Source: Cellulomonas carbonis
GTDB taxonomy: Bacteria > Actinomycetota > Actinomycetes > Actinomycetales > Cellulomonadaceae
DNA: 64,000 bases
NCBI RefSeq assembly: GCF_014636275.1
Contig: NZ_BMEB01000003.1
Coordinates: forward strand, 248,001 to 312,000
Direction: 5' to 3'
Shown here: positions 43,604-52,327 of the stretch, one piece after another
Numbering within the stretch: the first letter of the stretch is position 1
Layout: every line of letters begins with the position of its first letter
Program-made: the position numbers and the translations under genes
Notes under the pieces: generated by a model
Told to the model about the DNA's origin: nothing
Databases searched by the model: none
The model's input: only the letters and a program-made list of their open reading frames with translations

Positions 43604-46600
43604 ATGAACCGCCGCTACTACCGCAAGGACCGGCTCGTCGAGGTCGAGGAGGTCGACGGCGTCGTCGCCGTCCACTCGGTCGAGCCGTCCGCCGACGGCG
43701 CACGGGGGCACCGTGCGTCCGAGCGCGCGGGCGCCGACGTGCGCGCCGCCGCCCGGCAGATCGACGACGACACGCTCGACGCGTTCGCGCGCGCCGGCTG
43801 GCAGCTGCTGACGGACGCCGAGCGCGACGAGCGAGGCGCACGCGCCGCGACGCCGGCCGCGAGCGTCGTCATCAACGAGGACGGCCGGCCGGTCATCGCG
43901 ACCGACGTGCTCGCCGTCCAGCTCGACGCGTCGCTGAGCGCCGACGACGCGCGCCGCGTGCTCGACGAGGCCGGCCTGTCCGTGCTCACCGAGCTGCGGT
44001 TCGCGCCGAACCTGTTCGAGGTCCGCACGTCGACCGGGGACGCGCTCGACGCGTCGGTCCGGCTGCACGACGACGCGCGGTTCGTCTTCGCGGAGCCGTC
44101 GTTCGTCGAGCACGTGCCGCAGCGCTTCACCCCGACCGACCCCGAGTACGGCGACCAGTGGCAGTGGAGCAACACGGGCCAGGGCGGGGGCACGGCGGGC
44201 GCCGACGTCTCGGCCGAGGCCGCGTGGGACCACACGTTCGGCGCGGGGATCCGCGTCGCCGTCATCGACAACGGCTTCGACGCCGACCACGAGGACCTCG
44301 CCGCCGGCGTGGGCGCGGGGTCGGGCTTCTTCACCGGGAGCCCCGCGACCCTCACGGTCGGCACCGCGGGCATGCCCGACGGCGACCACGGCACGTTCTG
44401 CGCGGGCATGGTCGGCGCGCGGCGCGGCGGCGGGACCGGCGGCGTGGGGGCCGCCCCGGACGCCGAGCTGATGCTCGTCGCGTGCCTGGGCGACCAGGTC
44501 GGCACCCAGACCACGCTCGCCCGCGCGGTCGCCTACTCGGCCGACCCCTCGACCGAGGTCCCGGCCGCCGACCCGGCGACGGGCGCCGACATCATCGTCT
44601 CGAGCCTCGGCCCGAACGGCGCCGACTGGGCGCTCACCACGACCCTCGAGCTCGCGATCGAGGCCGCCGCCGCGAACGGGCGCGGGGGCCTGGGCACCGC
44701 GATCTTCTGGGCCGCGAGCAACGGCGCGGACGTCGACGTGAGCCTGGACCAGGTGGTCTCCCACCCGGACGTCATCGCCGTCGTGCGCTCCACGCGCGAC
44801 GACCTCGAGGACGACGCGGCGCGCGGCGACGAGGTCGAGCTCATCGCACCCGGCGTCGACGTCGTCAACGCGTTCTCCGGGAACACCTACGGTCCGTGGA
44901 CGGGGACGTCGTTCGCGGCGCCCGCCGCGGCGGGCTGCGCGGCCCTCGCGCTGTCGGTCAACCCGGACCTCACGCGGGACGAGCTGCGCCAGATCATGCG
45001 CGACACCGCGGACCAGGTCGGCGGCGTCGTCTACGACGCGGCGGGCCACAACGACGACTACGGCTTCGGGCGCGTCAACGCCTTCGCCGCGGTCAGGGCC
45101 GCCGCACGGCGCGTCGAGCTCCTCACGCCGACGGTCGTCTTCAACGACGTGCCCGAGGACGAGACGACGGCCCGCGCCGTCGTGTGGGAGGTCGCCGGGA
45201 TCGAGGACCTCACCTTCGAGGTCGTCTCGGGCCCGACGACGACGACGGGCGCGGCGAGCTCGTTCACGCTCCTGCTCGGCTCGTCCGTCACGCTGCCCGC
45301 TCCGGGCGTCGGCGCGGTCGGCCACGCGCGGCTGTGGCTCATCCACACCGGCACCGACGCGGGGGACACCGCCACGGGCGAGATCGTCGTCCGCTGCGTC
45401 GAGACGGGCGAGGAGTGGACCGTCGCGATCACCGCCAACACGATCGAGCGGCCGACCGCGGCCGTCGTCATGGTCATGGACCGCTCGGGCTCGATGGACT
45501 TCGACGCGGGCGACGGGCGCAAGCGGGTCGAGGTGCTGCGCGAGTCGGCGCACGTGCTGGTCGACCTGCTCCAGCCCGAGACGGGCATCGGCGTGGTGCG
45601 CTTCGACCACGACGCGGCGCCGGTCATGGCCGTCGCGGACGCGGGGCCCGAGGTCTTCGGGGCCGGACGCGCGCAGGCGGCCGCGGCCGTCGCGTCGCAC
45701 GCGCCCAACCCGGCCGGCGCCACGTCGATCGGCGACGGCGTCGCGTCGGCGGGCACGCTGCTCGCCGCCGTCGGCGCGTCCTACGACACGACCGCGATGA
45801 TCGTGCTCACCGACGGGCAGGAGAACGCCCCGGCGTCCATCGCGGACGTCGCCGGGTCGATCGGCGACACGGTGTTCGCGATCGGCCTGGGGGAGCCGTC
45901 CGCCGTCGACCCCGCCGCGCTCACCGCCCTGACGGACGGCACGGGCGGGTACGTGACGATGACGGGGAACCTGTCGTCCGACGAGCACTTCCTGCTCGCG
46001 AAGTACTACCTGCAGATCCTCGCGGGCGTCACCAACGAGCAGGTCGTGCTCGACCCCGAGGGCTTCGTCGAGCCCGGCGACACCGTCAAGGTGCCGTTCG
46101 ACCTCACGCGCGGGGACTCGTCGACCGACGTGATCCTCCTCGTGCCGGAGCCGGGTGCGGTGCGGTTCTCGCTCGTCACGCCGTCGGGCGACGTCGTCAC
46201 GGCCGGCTCGCCGGGCGTGCGCTACGTCACCGGCGCGACGGTCGGCTACTACCGGCTCTCGCTGCCGTACGTCGACGCCGGGGGCGGCGAGCACTGGGAC
46301 GGCACGTGGCACGCGGTCCTGCAGGTCGACCGCGGCGGGTTCGCCAAGTGGCTCCAGCACCTCGAGGAGACGGACGTCGAGGCCTACCACGAGGCGGTCC
46401 GGCGGGGCGTGCGCTACCTGCTCGAGGTGCACAGCCGGTCGAGCCTGACCCTCCGGGCCACGCTGCGGCAGGACGGCATCGCGCCCGGGTCGGTCATGCA
46501 CCTGACGGCCCACCTGGACGAGTTCTCGATCCCGGTCGACGGCGGGCGGGCACGGGTCCGCGCGCTCGTCACGGGGCCCGCGGGCCACGACCAGGTCGAC

Positions 46601-47104
46601 CTCACGGCGACCGAGGACGGCGTCTTCGAGGGCGACTTCACGGCGACCGACCACGGGGTCCACCGGTTCCGCCTCGTCGCGGAGGGCACGACCCTGCGGG
46701 GCGAGCACTTCACGCGCGAGCAGCTGCTCTCGGGCTCGGTCTACGTGCCGCGGCCCAACGAGGAGGACCCGGAGCCGCCGAAGGACGGCGAGGTCTGCAA
46801 GGACGAGCTCGACGCCTTCCTCGCGACCCTGCGTCGGGAGCCGAGGCTCGCCAAGCAGCTCGACGCCGGGATGACGCAGCACGGCAGCAGCCTCACGGCG
46901 CTGCTGCACTGCCTGGGCAGGACGCTCGCGCGGCCGCACCCGCCCGTCGTCGTCCGGCCGCCGTTCGTCCGGCCGCCCCTCGGCGGTCCGCGGCCGGTCC
47001 CGACGCCGCTCGTGCCCGTGGGCGGCGGCGGGGTGCGGCTCGCCGGCGGCACAGCGCCGGCCCCTGCGCCCCAGGCCCGCCCGGCCGACGGGGACCTCCC
47101 GTGA
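43604..47104 (+). CDS. Subtilisin-like (S8) protease fused to a vWA domain
   Basis: An 1166-aa multidomain protein. Residues ~100-170 look like an S8 prodomain (SLSADDARRVLDEAGL to VFAEPSFVEH). The subtilase domain has Asp222 (VAVIDNGFD), His262 (GDHGTFCAG), the oxyanion Asn in WAASNGAD and Ser436 (TGTSFAAP). A beta domain (~515-610) and a vWA domain with the MIDAS DRSGS (D626-S630) follow, then a beta-rich region and a Pro-rich tail. No signal peptide is visible. GGGGAG precedes the ATG. The beta-vWA half is paralogous to that of the peptidase at 47464. The next gene starts in its stop (GTGA). Metal-dependent adhesion plus proteolysis suggests substrate capture and processing. Confidence 0.9.
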   Translation: MNRRYYRKDRLVEVEEVDGVVAVHSVEPSADGARGHRASERAGADVRAAARQIDDDTLDAFARAGWQLLTDAERDERGARAATPAASVVINEDGRPVIATDVLAVQLDASLSADDARRVLDEAGLSVLTELRFAPNLFEVRTSTGDALDASVRLHDDARFVFAEPSFVEHVPQRFTPTDPEYGDQWQWSNTGQGGGTAGADVSAEAAWDHTFGAGIRVAVIDNGFDADHEDLAAGVGAGSGFFTGSPATLTVGTAGMPDGDHGTFCAGMVGARRGGGTGGVGAAPDAELMLVACLGDQVGTQTTLARAVAYSADPSTEVPAADPATGADIIVSSLGPNGADWALTTTLELAIEAAAANGRGGLGTAIFWAASNGADVDVSLDQVVSHPDVIAVVRSTRDDLEDDAARGDEVELIAPGVDVVNAFSGNTYGPWTGTSFAAPAAAGCAALALSVNPDLTRDELRQIMRDTADQVGGVVYDAAGHNDDYGFGRVNAFAAVRAAARRVELLTPTVVFNDVPEDETTARAVVWEVAGIEDLTFEVVSGPTTTTGAASSFTLLLGSSVTLPAPGVGAVGHARLWLIHTGTDAGDTATGEIVVRCVETGEEWTVAITANTIERPTAAVVMVMDRSGSMDFDAGDGRKRVEVLRESAHVLVDLLQPETGIGVVRFDHDAAPVMAVADAGPEVFGAGRAQAAAAVASHAPNPAGATSIGDGVASAGTLLAAVGASYDTTAMIVLTDGQENAPASIADVAGSIGDTVFAIGLGEPSAVDPAALTALTDGTGGYVTMTGNLSSDEHFLLAKYYLQILAGVTNEQVVLDPEGFVEPGDTVKVPFDLTRGDSSTDVILLVPEPGAVRFSLVTPSGDVVTAGSPGVRYVTGATVGYYRLSLPYVDAGGGEHWDGTWHAVLQVDRGGFAKWLQHLEETDVEAYHEAVRRGVRYLLEVHSRSSLTLRATLRQDGIAPGSVMHLTAHLDEFSIPVDGGRARVRALVTGPAGHDQVDLTATEDGVFEGDFTATDHGVHRFRLVAEGTTLRGEHFTREQLLSGSVYVPRPNEEDPEPPKDGEVCKDELDAFLATLRREPRLAKQLDAGMTQHGSSLTALLHCLGRTLARPHPPVVVRPPFVRPPLGGPRPVPTPLVPVGGGGVRLAGGTAPAPAPQARPADGDLP

Positions 47105-47460
47105 CCGAGCGGCCGACGGACCGTCCCGGCACGCCGGACCCGGCACCGCACGACCACCTCGTGCGGTGCCGGGTCACCGGCGCGGACGCGGACGCGCTGC
47201 GCGACTTCGTCGCCACGAGCGGCGCCGACACGGGCTGTCGTCCCGTCGCCCGGCGCACGCCGTCGGGCCTCGAGACGTTCGTCGTCCTGACGCGCGGCTC
47301 GCTCGCCGTGGCCCGCGCGACGCGGGCGGGTCGCGGGGTCGTCGTCGAGGAGCTCGAGGACCTCACCGTCACCGGACCTGCCCGGCAGGCCGAGGTGGCA
47401 CCGGGGCGCTTCACCGCCCGGGGGGACGTCCCCCGCGGGCTCGGACGCAAGGAGGGCTAG
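47101..47460 (+). CDS. Small coupled protein, possibly an inhibitor-like fold
   Basis: A 119-aa protein starting with a GTG inside the previous stop (GTGA) and ending 3 nt before the carboxypeptidase gene, so all three are co-translated. The pattern VRCRVTGADADALRDFV, LETFVVLTRGSLAVARATR, VVVEELEDLTVTG is alternating beta/alpha, like protease propeptide-type (I9) inhibitors, but the match is weak. The C-terminus is basic (PRGLGRKEG). I do not recognise the family. A chaperone or inhibitor role for the adjacent proteases is inference. Confidence 0.65.
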   Translation: MTERPTDRPGTPDPAPHDHLVRCRVTGADADALRDFVATSGADTGCRPVARRTPSGLETFVVLTRGSLAVARATRAGRGVVVEELEDLTVTGPARQAEVAPGRFTARGDVPRGLGRKEG

Positions 47461-47463
47461 GCC

Positions 47464-49467
47464 GTGTACCTCGACGCCACCGGGATCGGCTCCGCGCTCG
47501 CGGCGCTCGCCGCCGCGTACCCCACGACGAGCGAGCTCGTCACGACCCCGCACCCGACCCACGAGGGCCGCACCGTGACGCTGCTGCGCGTCGGCGGGCG
47601 CGGCCCGCACGACGCCGACGGCGTGCTGCTCCTCGGCGGGGTGCACGCACGCGAGTGGGTCCCCCCCGACGCGCTCGTCTCGTTCGCGGCCGACCTGCTC
47701 GAGGCGTACGCGACGGGGACCGGGCTCGCCTACGGGGGCGCGTCGTACGGCGCGGCGCAGGTGCGCCGGGTCGTGCGGACCCTGAACCTCTTCGTCCTCG
47801 CGTGCGTGAACCCCGACGGGCGGGCGCACAGCCAGACCGTCGACCCGCAGTGGCGCAAGAACCGGCGACCGGCCCCGGCCGGGGCGACCGACCCCGCGTG
47901 CGTCGGCGTCGACCTCAACCGCAACTTCGACTTCCTGTGGGACCACCTCGCGCGGTTCGCGCCCGACTCGGGCGTGAGCGCGTCCGCCGACCCGTGCCAC
48001 CCGACCCTGTACCGCGGGCCGTCGCCCGCGTCGGAGCCGGAGACGCGCGACGTCGTGTGGGTGCTGGACACGTTCCCGCGCATCCGGTGGCACGTCGACG
48101 TGCACAGCGCGGTGCCGGTCGTCCTGCACAGCTGGGGGTCGGACGAGAACCAGTCCACCGACCCGGGGGAGTCGTTCCTCGACCCCGGGCTCGACGCCGT
48201 CCGCGGGCGCGTGGGCGACGGGATCGGCGAGTACCTGCCCGCGCAGGACGCGGCCGTCGTCGTCGACCTCGCGGGGCGGATCGACGCCGGGGTCACGGCC
48301 GCGCACGGCGCGGTCTACGGCGTCGAGCAGGCCATGACGCTCTACCCGACCTCGGGTGCGAGCGACGACTACGCGTTCAGCCGGCACCGGGCGGTGGTCG
48401 GGACGACGAAGGTGCTCGCGTGGACCGTCGAGTGCGGCACGTCGTTCCAGCCGCCGTGGTCGGTCGCCGAGCAGGTCGTGCGCGAGGTGTCGTCGGGGCT
48501 GCTCGCCCTCGCGCTCGCCGCGCACGAGGTCACCGACGGGCTCGCGGCGACCCTCCGGACGCCGTCGGTCGCGTTCACGCACGTGGCCGAGGCGACGACG
48601 ACGGCGCGCGCGGTCGTCGTGGAGTGCTCGGGCGACCTCGACGTGCACCTGGAGGTCACGGCGCTCTCGGGTCCGTTCGGGCTCCCGCTCGGGCCGACGA
48701 CGACGGTGCCGGCCCCGGGCCGCGGTGCGACCGCGGAGGGCCGGGTCTGGCTCACGTGGGACGCCGGTCCCGCCGGCACGACGGCGTCCGGGAGCGTCAC
48801 CGTGCGGTGCGTCGAGACCGACGAGTCGTGGACCGTGCCGGTGACCGCCGACGCCGTGCCGCGCCCGACGACCGCGCTCGCGCTCGTGCTCGACCGCTCG
48901 GGGTCGATGGCGTGGGACGCGGGCGACGGCCGGAGCCGCGTCGAGGTGCTGCGCGAGGCCGTGTCGGTCGCGGTCGAGCTCCTGCGGCCCGACGACGGCG
49001 TCGGCGTCGTCCGGTTCCACCACGACGCCGACACGGTGGTGCCCGTGCAGCAGGCGGGCCCCGAGACGTTCGGCCCGGGTCGGTCGGCCGCGCTCGCCGC
49101 GGTCGCCGCGCACGTGCCGGACCCCGCGGGCGCGACGTCGATCGGCGACGGCGTCACCACCGCGGCGACGCAGCTCGCGGCCGCCGCGGGGTACGACGGG
49201 ACGGCGATGGTCGTCCTCACCGACGGCCGGCAGAACGCGCCGGCCTGGGTCGCGGACGTCGCCGGGTCGATCGACGGGCGCGTGTTCGCCGTCGGGCTGG
49301 GCGCGCCGGAGGCCGTCGACCCGGCCACGCTCACGGCTCTGGTGGACGGCACGGGCGGCTGGGTCGCGGTGAGCGGCGTGCTGTCGGTCGACGAGCGGTT
49401 CGTGCTCGCGCAGTACCTCCTGCAGGTCCTCGCGGGCGCGACGAACGACCAGGTGGTGATCACGTGA
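47464..49467 (+). CDS. M14 zinc carboxypeptidase fused to a vWA domain
   Basis: A 667-aa protein. The peptidase domain (~1-345) has the zinc motif VHAREW (His61, Glu64), NPDGR, DLNRNF and the third ligand His214 in VDVHS, with catalytic Glu323 in TVECGTSF. A beta domain (~370-470) and a vWA domain with the MIDAS DRSGS (Asp477) follow; wording such as TTARAVV, VRCVET, PDDGVGVVRF and DPAGATSIGDGV repeats the subtilase-vWA protein at 43604. No signal peptide is seen. The GTG start lies 3 nt after the previous stop. Two different protease classes thus share one accessory module. Confidence 0.9.
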   Translation: MYLDATGIGSALAALAAAYPTTSELVTTPHPTHEGRTVTLLRVGGRGPHDADGVLLLGGVHAREWVPPDALVSFAADLLEAYATGTGLAYGGASYGAAQVRRVVRTLNLFVLACVNPDGRAHSQTVDPQWRKNRRPAPAGATDPACVGVDLNRNFDFLWDHLARFAPDSGVSASADPCHPTLYRGPSPASEPETRDVVWVLDTFPRIRWHVDVHSAVPVVLHSWGSDENQSTDPGESFLDPGLDAVRGRVGDGIGEYLPAQDAAVVVDLAGRIDAGVTAAHGAVYGVEQAMTLYPTSGASDDYAFSRHRAVVGTTKVLAWTVECGTSFQPPWSVAEQVVREVSSGLLALALAAHEVTDGLAATLRTPSVAFTHVAEATTTARAVVVECSGDLDVHLEVTALSGPFGLPLGPTTTVPAPGRGATAEGRVWLTWDAGPAGTTASGSVTVRCVETDESWTVPVTADAVPRPTTALALVLDRSGSMAWDAGDGRSRVEVLREAVSVAVELLRPDDGVGVVRFHHDADTVVPVQQAGPETFGPGRSAALAAVAAHVPDPAGATSIGDGVTTAATQLAAAAGYDGTAMVVLTDGRQNAPAWVADVAGSIDGRVFAVGLGAPEAVDPATLTALVDGTGGWVAVSGVLSVDERFVLAQYLLQVLAGATNDQVVIT

Positions 49468-49591
49468 GCACGCCCGCCGCGTCCTCGACGGCCCTCGTGA
49501 GCCGGCCCGCGCCCGCGAGCGTGCCGGTCCCCGCGACCCCACCCGTCCCGCGCGCGGGCGGTCCGGCGGGCGGGGGTCGTTGCGGTGCGTC

Positions 49592-49607
49592 TGTGACCTC
49601 GATCACA
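49592..49607. promoter_or_regulatory. Perfect CRP/GlxR-type site TGTGA-N6-TCACA
   Basis: TGTGA (49592-49596), six bases and TCACA (49603-49607) form the ideal CRP-family palindrome. It overlaps a candidate promoter TTGCGG (49580-49585), 18 nt, CACAAT (49604-49609), 7 nt before ATG 49617. A regulator bound here, centred near -17, would be expected to repress (inference). If the sigma gene instead starts at GTG 49464, the site is intragenic. Confidence 0.6.
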
Positions 49608-49616
49608 ATGCGAGGC

Positions 49617-50225
49617 ATGGCAGGGGAGCCCTCCCGTGGCGGGGGGCGCACGAGCGCGTCACCCGAGCCGTCGACCTGGGACACGGCGGCGACGGCCTTC
49701 CGGGCCTGGCGCGACGGCGTGCCGGGCGGGCTCGACGAGCTCGTGACGACCATGACGCCCGTGCTGTGGCACGTGGTGCGCGCGTACGGGCTCGGCCGAG
49801 CGCAGGCCGAGGACGTCGTGCAGACGACCTGGGTCGCGCTCGTCCGCAACGCGTCGTCGGTCGCCGACCCCCAGGCCGTCGCCGCCTGGCTCACGACCAC
49901 GGCGCGTCGCGAGGCGTGGCGCGTCGCGCGCCGCGGCCGGGCCGACGAGACGGTCGACGACGAGGTCCTCGAGCGGCTGCCCGACGCACGGCCCTCGGTC
50001 GAGCACGAGGTCGTCGCGCGCGACGAGGACGAGCGGCTCTGGGCGTCGGTCCGGCGCCTGCCCGAGCGGTGCCGGCGCCTGCTGCGCGTCGTCGCGTTCG
50101 AGGACCGGCCCGACTACGCCGGGATCGCGCGGGACCTCGGCATGCCGATCGGCAGCATCGGCCCGACGCGCGGCCGGTGCCTCGCGAAGCTCCGCGCGCT
50201 GCTCGCCGAGGGAGGTGCGCCATGA
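49617..50225 (+). CDS. ECF-like RNA polymerase sigma factor
   Basis: A 202-aa sigma-70-family protein. Region 2 is VVRAYGLGRAQAEDVVQTTWVALVRN and region 4 is SVRRLPERCRRLLRVVAFEDRPDYAGIARDLGMPIGSIGPTRGRCLAKLRALL (helix-turn-helix), as in ECF factors associated with CHAT/subtilase loci. Start choice is uncertain: ATG 49617 fits a leaderless promoter, while an in-frame GTG at 49464 overlaps the carboxypeptidase stop (GTGA) and would add 51 Pro/Ala-rich residues. Its stop overlaps the next start (ATGA). No classical anti-sigma gene follows; the coupled 163-aa protein may fill that role. Confidence 0.88.
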   Translation: MAGEPSRGGGRTSASPEPSTWDTAATAFRAWRDGVPGGLDELVTTMTPVLWHVVRAYGLGRAQAEDVVQTTWVALVRNASSVADPQAVAAWLTTTARREAWRVARRGRADETVDDEVLERLPDARPSVEHEVVARDEDERLWASVRRLPERCRRLLRVVAFEDRPDYAGIARDLGMPIGSIGPTRGRCLAKLRALLAEGGAP

Positions 50226-50713
50226 CCGACGACGCCGACGAGGCGCTGCTCGCGCCGCTCCGTGCGATGTGGCGGCGGCGGGACCCGGTCCCGGACGGGC
50301 TCGTGACGTCGGTCCTCGTCGCGCTCGCGAGCGAGGGCCTCGACGAGGAGTACGAGCTCCTCACCCTCACCGGCGACGCGGCGCGTCTGGAGGGGGTGCG
50401 CGCACCGGCCGGGGACGACGGAGGCGCCGGTGCGCCGCGCACGCTCACCTTCACCGCCGGACCCGTCACGGTCATGCTCCGCGTGAGCCCGCTCGACCAC
50501 GGCCGGCGGCGGGTCGACGGCTGGGTCTCGCCCGCGGGCGTCCACGCGGTCCGGCTGCGCTGCGGCGCCGACGACGTGCGGACCACGTCGTCGGCCGCGG
50601 GGCGCTTCGAGGTCGCGGACGTCCCGTCCGGGGTCGCGACCCTGTGGGTCCTCGGCCCCGAGGACGCCGGGACCCCGTCGGTCCGCGTCACCACCGCACC
50701 CTTCGAGCTGTAG
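50222..50713 (+). CDS. Unknown 163-aa protein coupled to the sigma factor
   Basis: The N-terminal ~50 residues are helical and acidic (MTDDADEALLAPLRAMWRRRDPVPDGLVTSVLVALASEGLDEEYELL). The rest is beta-rich and ends like a carboxypeptidase-regulatory-type sandwich (RTTSSAAGRFEVADVPSG). It starts inside the sigma stop (ATGA) and ends 9 nt before the subtilase gene. Position suggests an anti-sigma-like partner, or a protease substrate that restrains the sigma factor. This is inference; no family was recognised with certainty and no membrane segment is present. Confidence 0.7.
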   Translation: MTDDADEALLAPLRAMWRRRDPVPDGLVTSVLVALASEGLDEEYELLTLTGDAARLEGVRAPAGDDGGAGAPRTLTFTAGPVTVMLRVSPLDHGRRRVDGWVSPAGVHAVRLRCGADDVRTTSSAAGRFEVADVPSGVATLWVLGPEDAGTPSVRVTTAPFEL

Positions 50714-50722
50714 GAGGACGAC

Positions 50723-52324
50723 ATGAGCCAGGACGGCCCCGACCCCCGACCGGACCGGCCCGCCTGGTCGCGCCGCCACCTCCCGCCCGGGCCCGTGGTC
50801 GCCGTGCTGGACCCGCCGGCCACCGCCGACGGCGTGCGCGTCGCCCCGACCGCCTACGTGCCCGACCGCCTGCTGGTCTCGACGCTCGGTCCCGTCGACG
50901 AGGCGGTCGCGGTGCTCCGCGAGGCGGGTGAGGCGCTCGGCTGGTCGGTCGACGTGGACCCGGCGTACGAGCGCGTCGTCCTGGACGAGGCGCCCGAGGA
51001 CACGCAGGAGCGGCGCCGCCGGCTGCCGTGGGTCGTCGGGCCGCCCGGGCTGGTGCGGCTCCTCGTCACCGCGCGGCCCGGTGCGGCGCCGCCCGACGCC
51101 TGGCGGCTGCTCGAGGCGGCCCGCGGCCGCGCGGGCTCGACGCTCCTCGGCGTCGGCCTCGACCACGTGCTGACCATCTCGGCGGGCGTGAGCGCGAACC
51201 CCTTCCACTCGACCAACCCGTTCCACTCGACCAACCCCTTCCACTCCACGAACCCGTTCCACTCGACCAACCCGGTCGCGGGCGTGGGCGGCGGCGTCGC
51301 CGCGTACGGGTCGCCGGGCAGCGGGGGGCTCCAGCCCGTCGCGTACGTGGGGCCGGCCCCCGTGCGGAGCCCCGCGGTGAAGGGCCGGCGGCCCGTCGTC
51401 GGCCTGCTGGACACGGGGTGCGGCGAGCACCCGTGGCTCGCGCACGTCAACACGCTCCCCGTGCCCGGGCCGGCGATCGGGCACACGTCGTCGGCCGACC
51501 ACCCCGAGCGGGACCCCGACCAGCACGGACCCCTCGACGGCGGGCTCGACCCGCTCGCCGGGCACGGCACGTTCATCGCGGGCCTCGTCCACCAGGCCGC
51601 ACCCGACGCGGACGTCCTCGCGTGGCGCGTCGTCGGCTCGACGGGTGCCGTGGCCGAGTCCGAGCTCGTCGCGGCGCTGGTCGGCATCGCGGACCTCGTG
51701 CTGCACCACTGCCGCGGCGAGGGCGGCATCCCGGTCGACGTCCTGAGCCTGTCGATGGGCTACTACCACGAGACGCCCGAGGACCGGCTCTTCGACCCCA
51801 CCATGTACGAGGTCCTCGCGGCGATGGGGCGGTGCGGCACCGTCGTCGTCGTCTCCGCGGGGAACGACGCGACCGACCGCCCCATGTTCCCCGCCGCGTT
51901 CGCGCCGTGGGACCCCGCCGAGACGGCGCCCGGTGACGTCGACCCGCTGCCCGAGCGCGTGCCCGACGCGGTCCCGGTGGTCGCCGTCGGCGCGCTCAAC
52001 CCGAACGGGACCGACGCGCTCTTCACCAACGCGGGGCCGTGGGTAGGTCGTCACGAGCGCGGTGCTGCCGTGCTCAGCACGATGCCCGCGTTCTCGGGCG
52101 GGGGCCTCCCGCTCGCGCGGACCGTCCACGCGGGACGCACGCGCGAGTCGGTCGACCCCGACGACTTCACGGGTGGGTTCGCGGTCTGGAGCGGGACGTC
52201 GTTCGCGGCACCCGTCGTCGCCGGCCGGATCGCCTCGCGCCTGGTCGGGCGGGTCCCCGACACCCCGGAGGCCCGCGAGCGGGACGCCGCCGTGAAGCGC
52301 GCCCGCGCGGCGTTGGCCGACTGA
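50723..52324 (+). CDS. Subtilisin-like (S8) protease with NPFHST repeat linker
   Basis: A 533-aa protease without a signal peptide. Residues 1-158 form an N-terminal domain (prodomain-like, with VPDRLLVSTLGPVDEAV). Residues 159-182 are four exact copies of NPFHST. The peptidase domain has Asp230 (VGLLDTGCG), His281 (GHGTFIAG), Asn in VSAGND and Ser493 (SGTSFAAP). AGGAGG precedes the ATG. It stands between the sigma-linked unknown gene and the CHAT gene, which begins 3 nt after its stop. The repeat linker joining prodomain and catalytic domain is a plausible cleavage or docking site for the CHAT protease (inference). Confidence 0.92.
   Translation: MSQDGPDPRPDRPAWSRRHLPPGPVVAVLDPPATADGVRVAPTAYVPDRLLVSTLGPVDEAVAVLREAGEALGWSVDVDPAYERVVLDEAPEDTQERRRRLPWVVGPPGLVRLLVTARPGAAPPDAWRLLEAARGRAGSTLLGVGLDHVLTISAGVSANPFHSTNPFHSTNPFHSTNPFHSTNPVAGVGGGVAAYGSPGSGGLQPVAYVGPAPVRSPAVKGRRPVVGLLDTGCGEHPWLAHVNTLPVPGPAIGHTSSADHPERDPDQHGPLDGGLDPLAGHGTFIAGLVHQAAPDADVLAWRVVGSTGAVAESELVAALVGIADLVLHHCRGEGGIPVDVLSLSMGYYHETPEDRLFDPTMYEVLAAMGRCGTVVVVSAGNDATDRPMFPAAFAPWDPAETAPGDVDPLPERVPDAVPVVAVGALNPNGTDALFTNAGPWVGRHERGAAVLSTMPAFSGGGLPLARTVHAGRTRESVDPDDFTGGFAVWSGTSFAAPVVAGRIASRLVGRVPDTPEARERDAAVKRARAALAD
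51197..51268 (+). repeat. 18-bp coding tandem repeat (NPFHST x4)
   Basis: Four near-identical 18-bp units encode N159-T182 of the subtilase, followed by one more NP. Differences are synonymous third-position changes (for example CCC/CCG, TCG/TCC), so the peptide repeat is exact while the DNA is not, which suggests selection on the protein. Confidence 0.9.
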
Positions 52325-52327
52325 GAC

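Noticed and set aside
43406..47146. A 1246-codon open frame on the minus strand opposite the S8-vWA gene
   Set aside because: GC-rich codon bias leaves antisense frames open. The peptide is Arg/Gly/Asp-rich without any domain, whereas the plus strand has a complete catalytic triad.
49464..49616. N-terminal extension of the sigma factor from GTG 49464
   Set aside because: Not fully excluded. The GTGA overlap is attractive, but the 51 added residues are Pro/Ala-rich, and a -10 box plus CRP palindrome fit a start at 49617.
51197..51268. CRISPR-like repeat
   Set aside because: It is an in-frame coding repeat without spacers.
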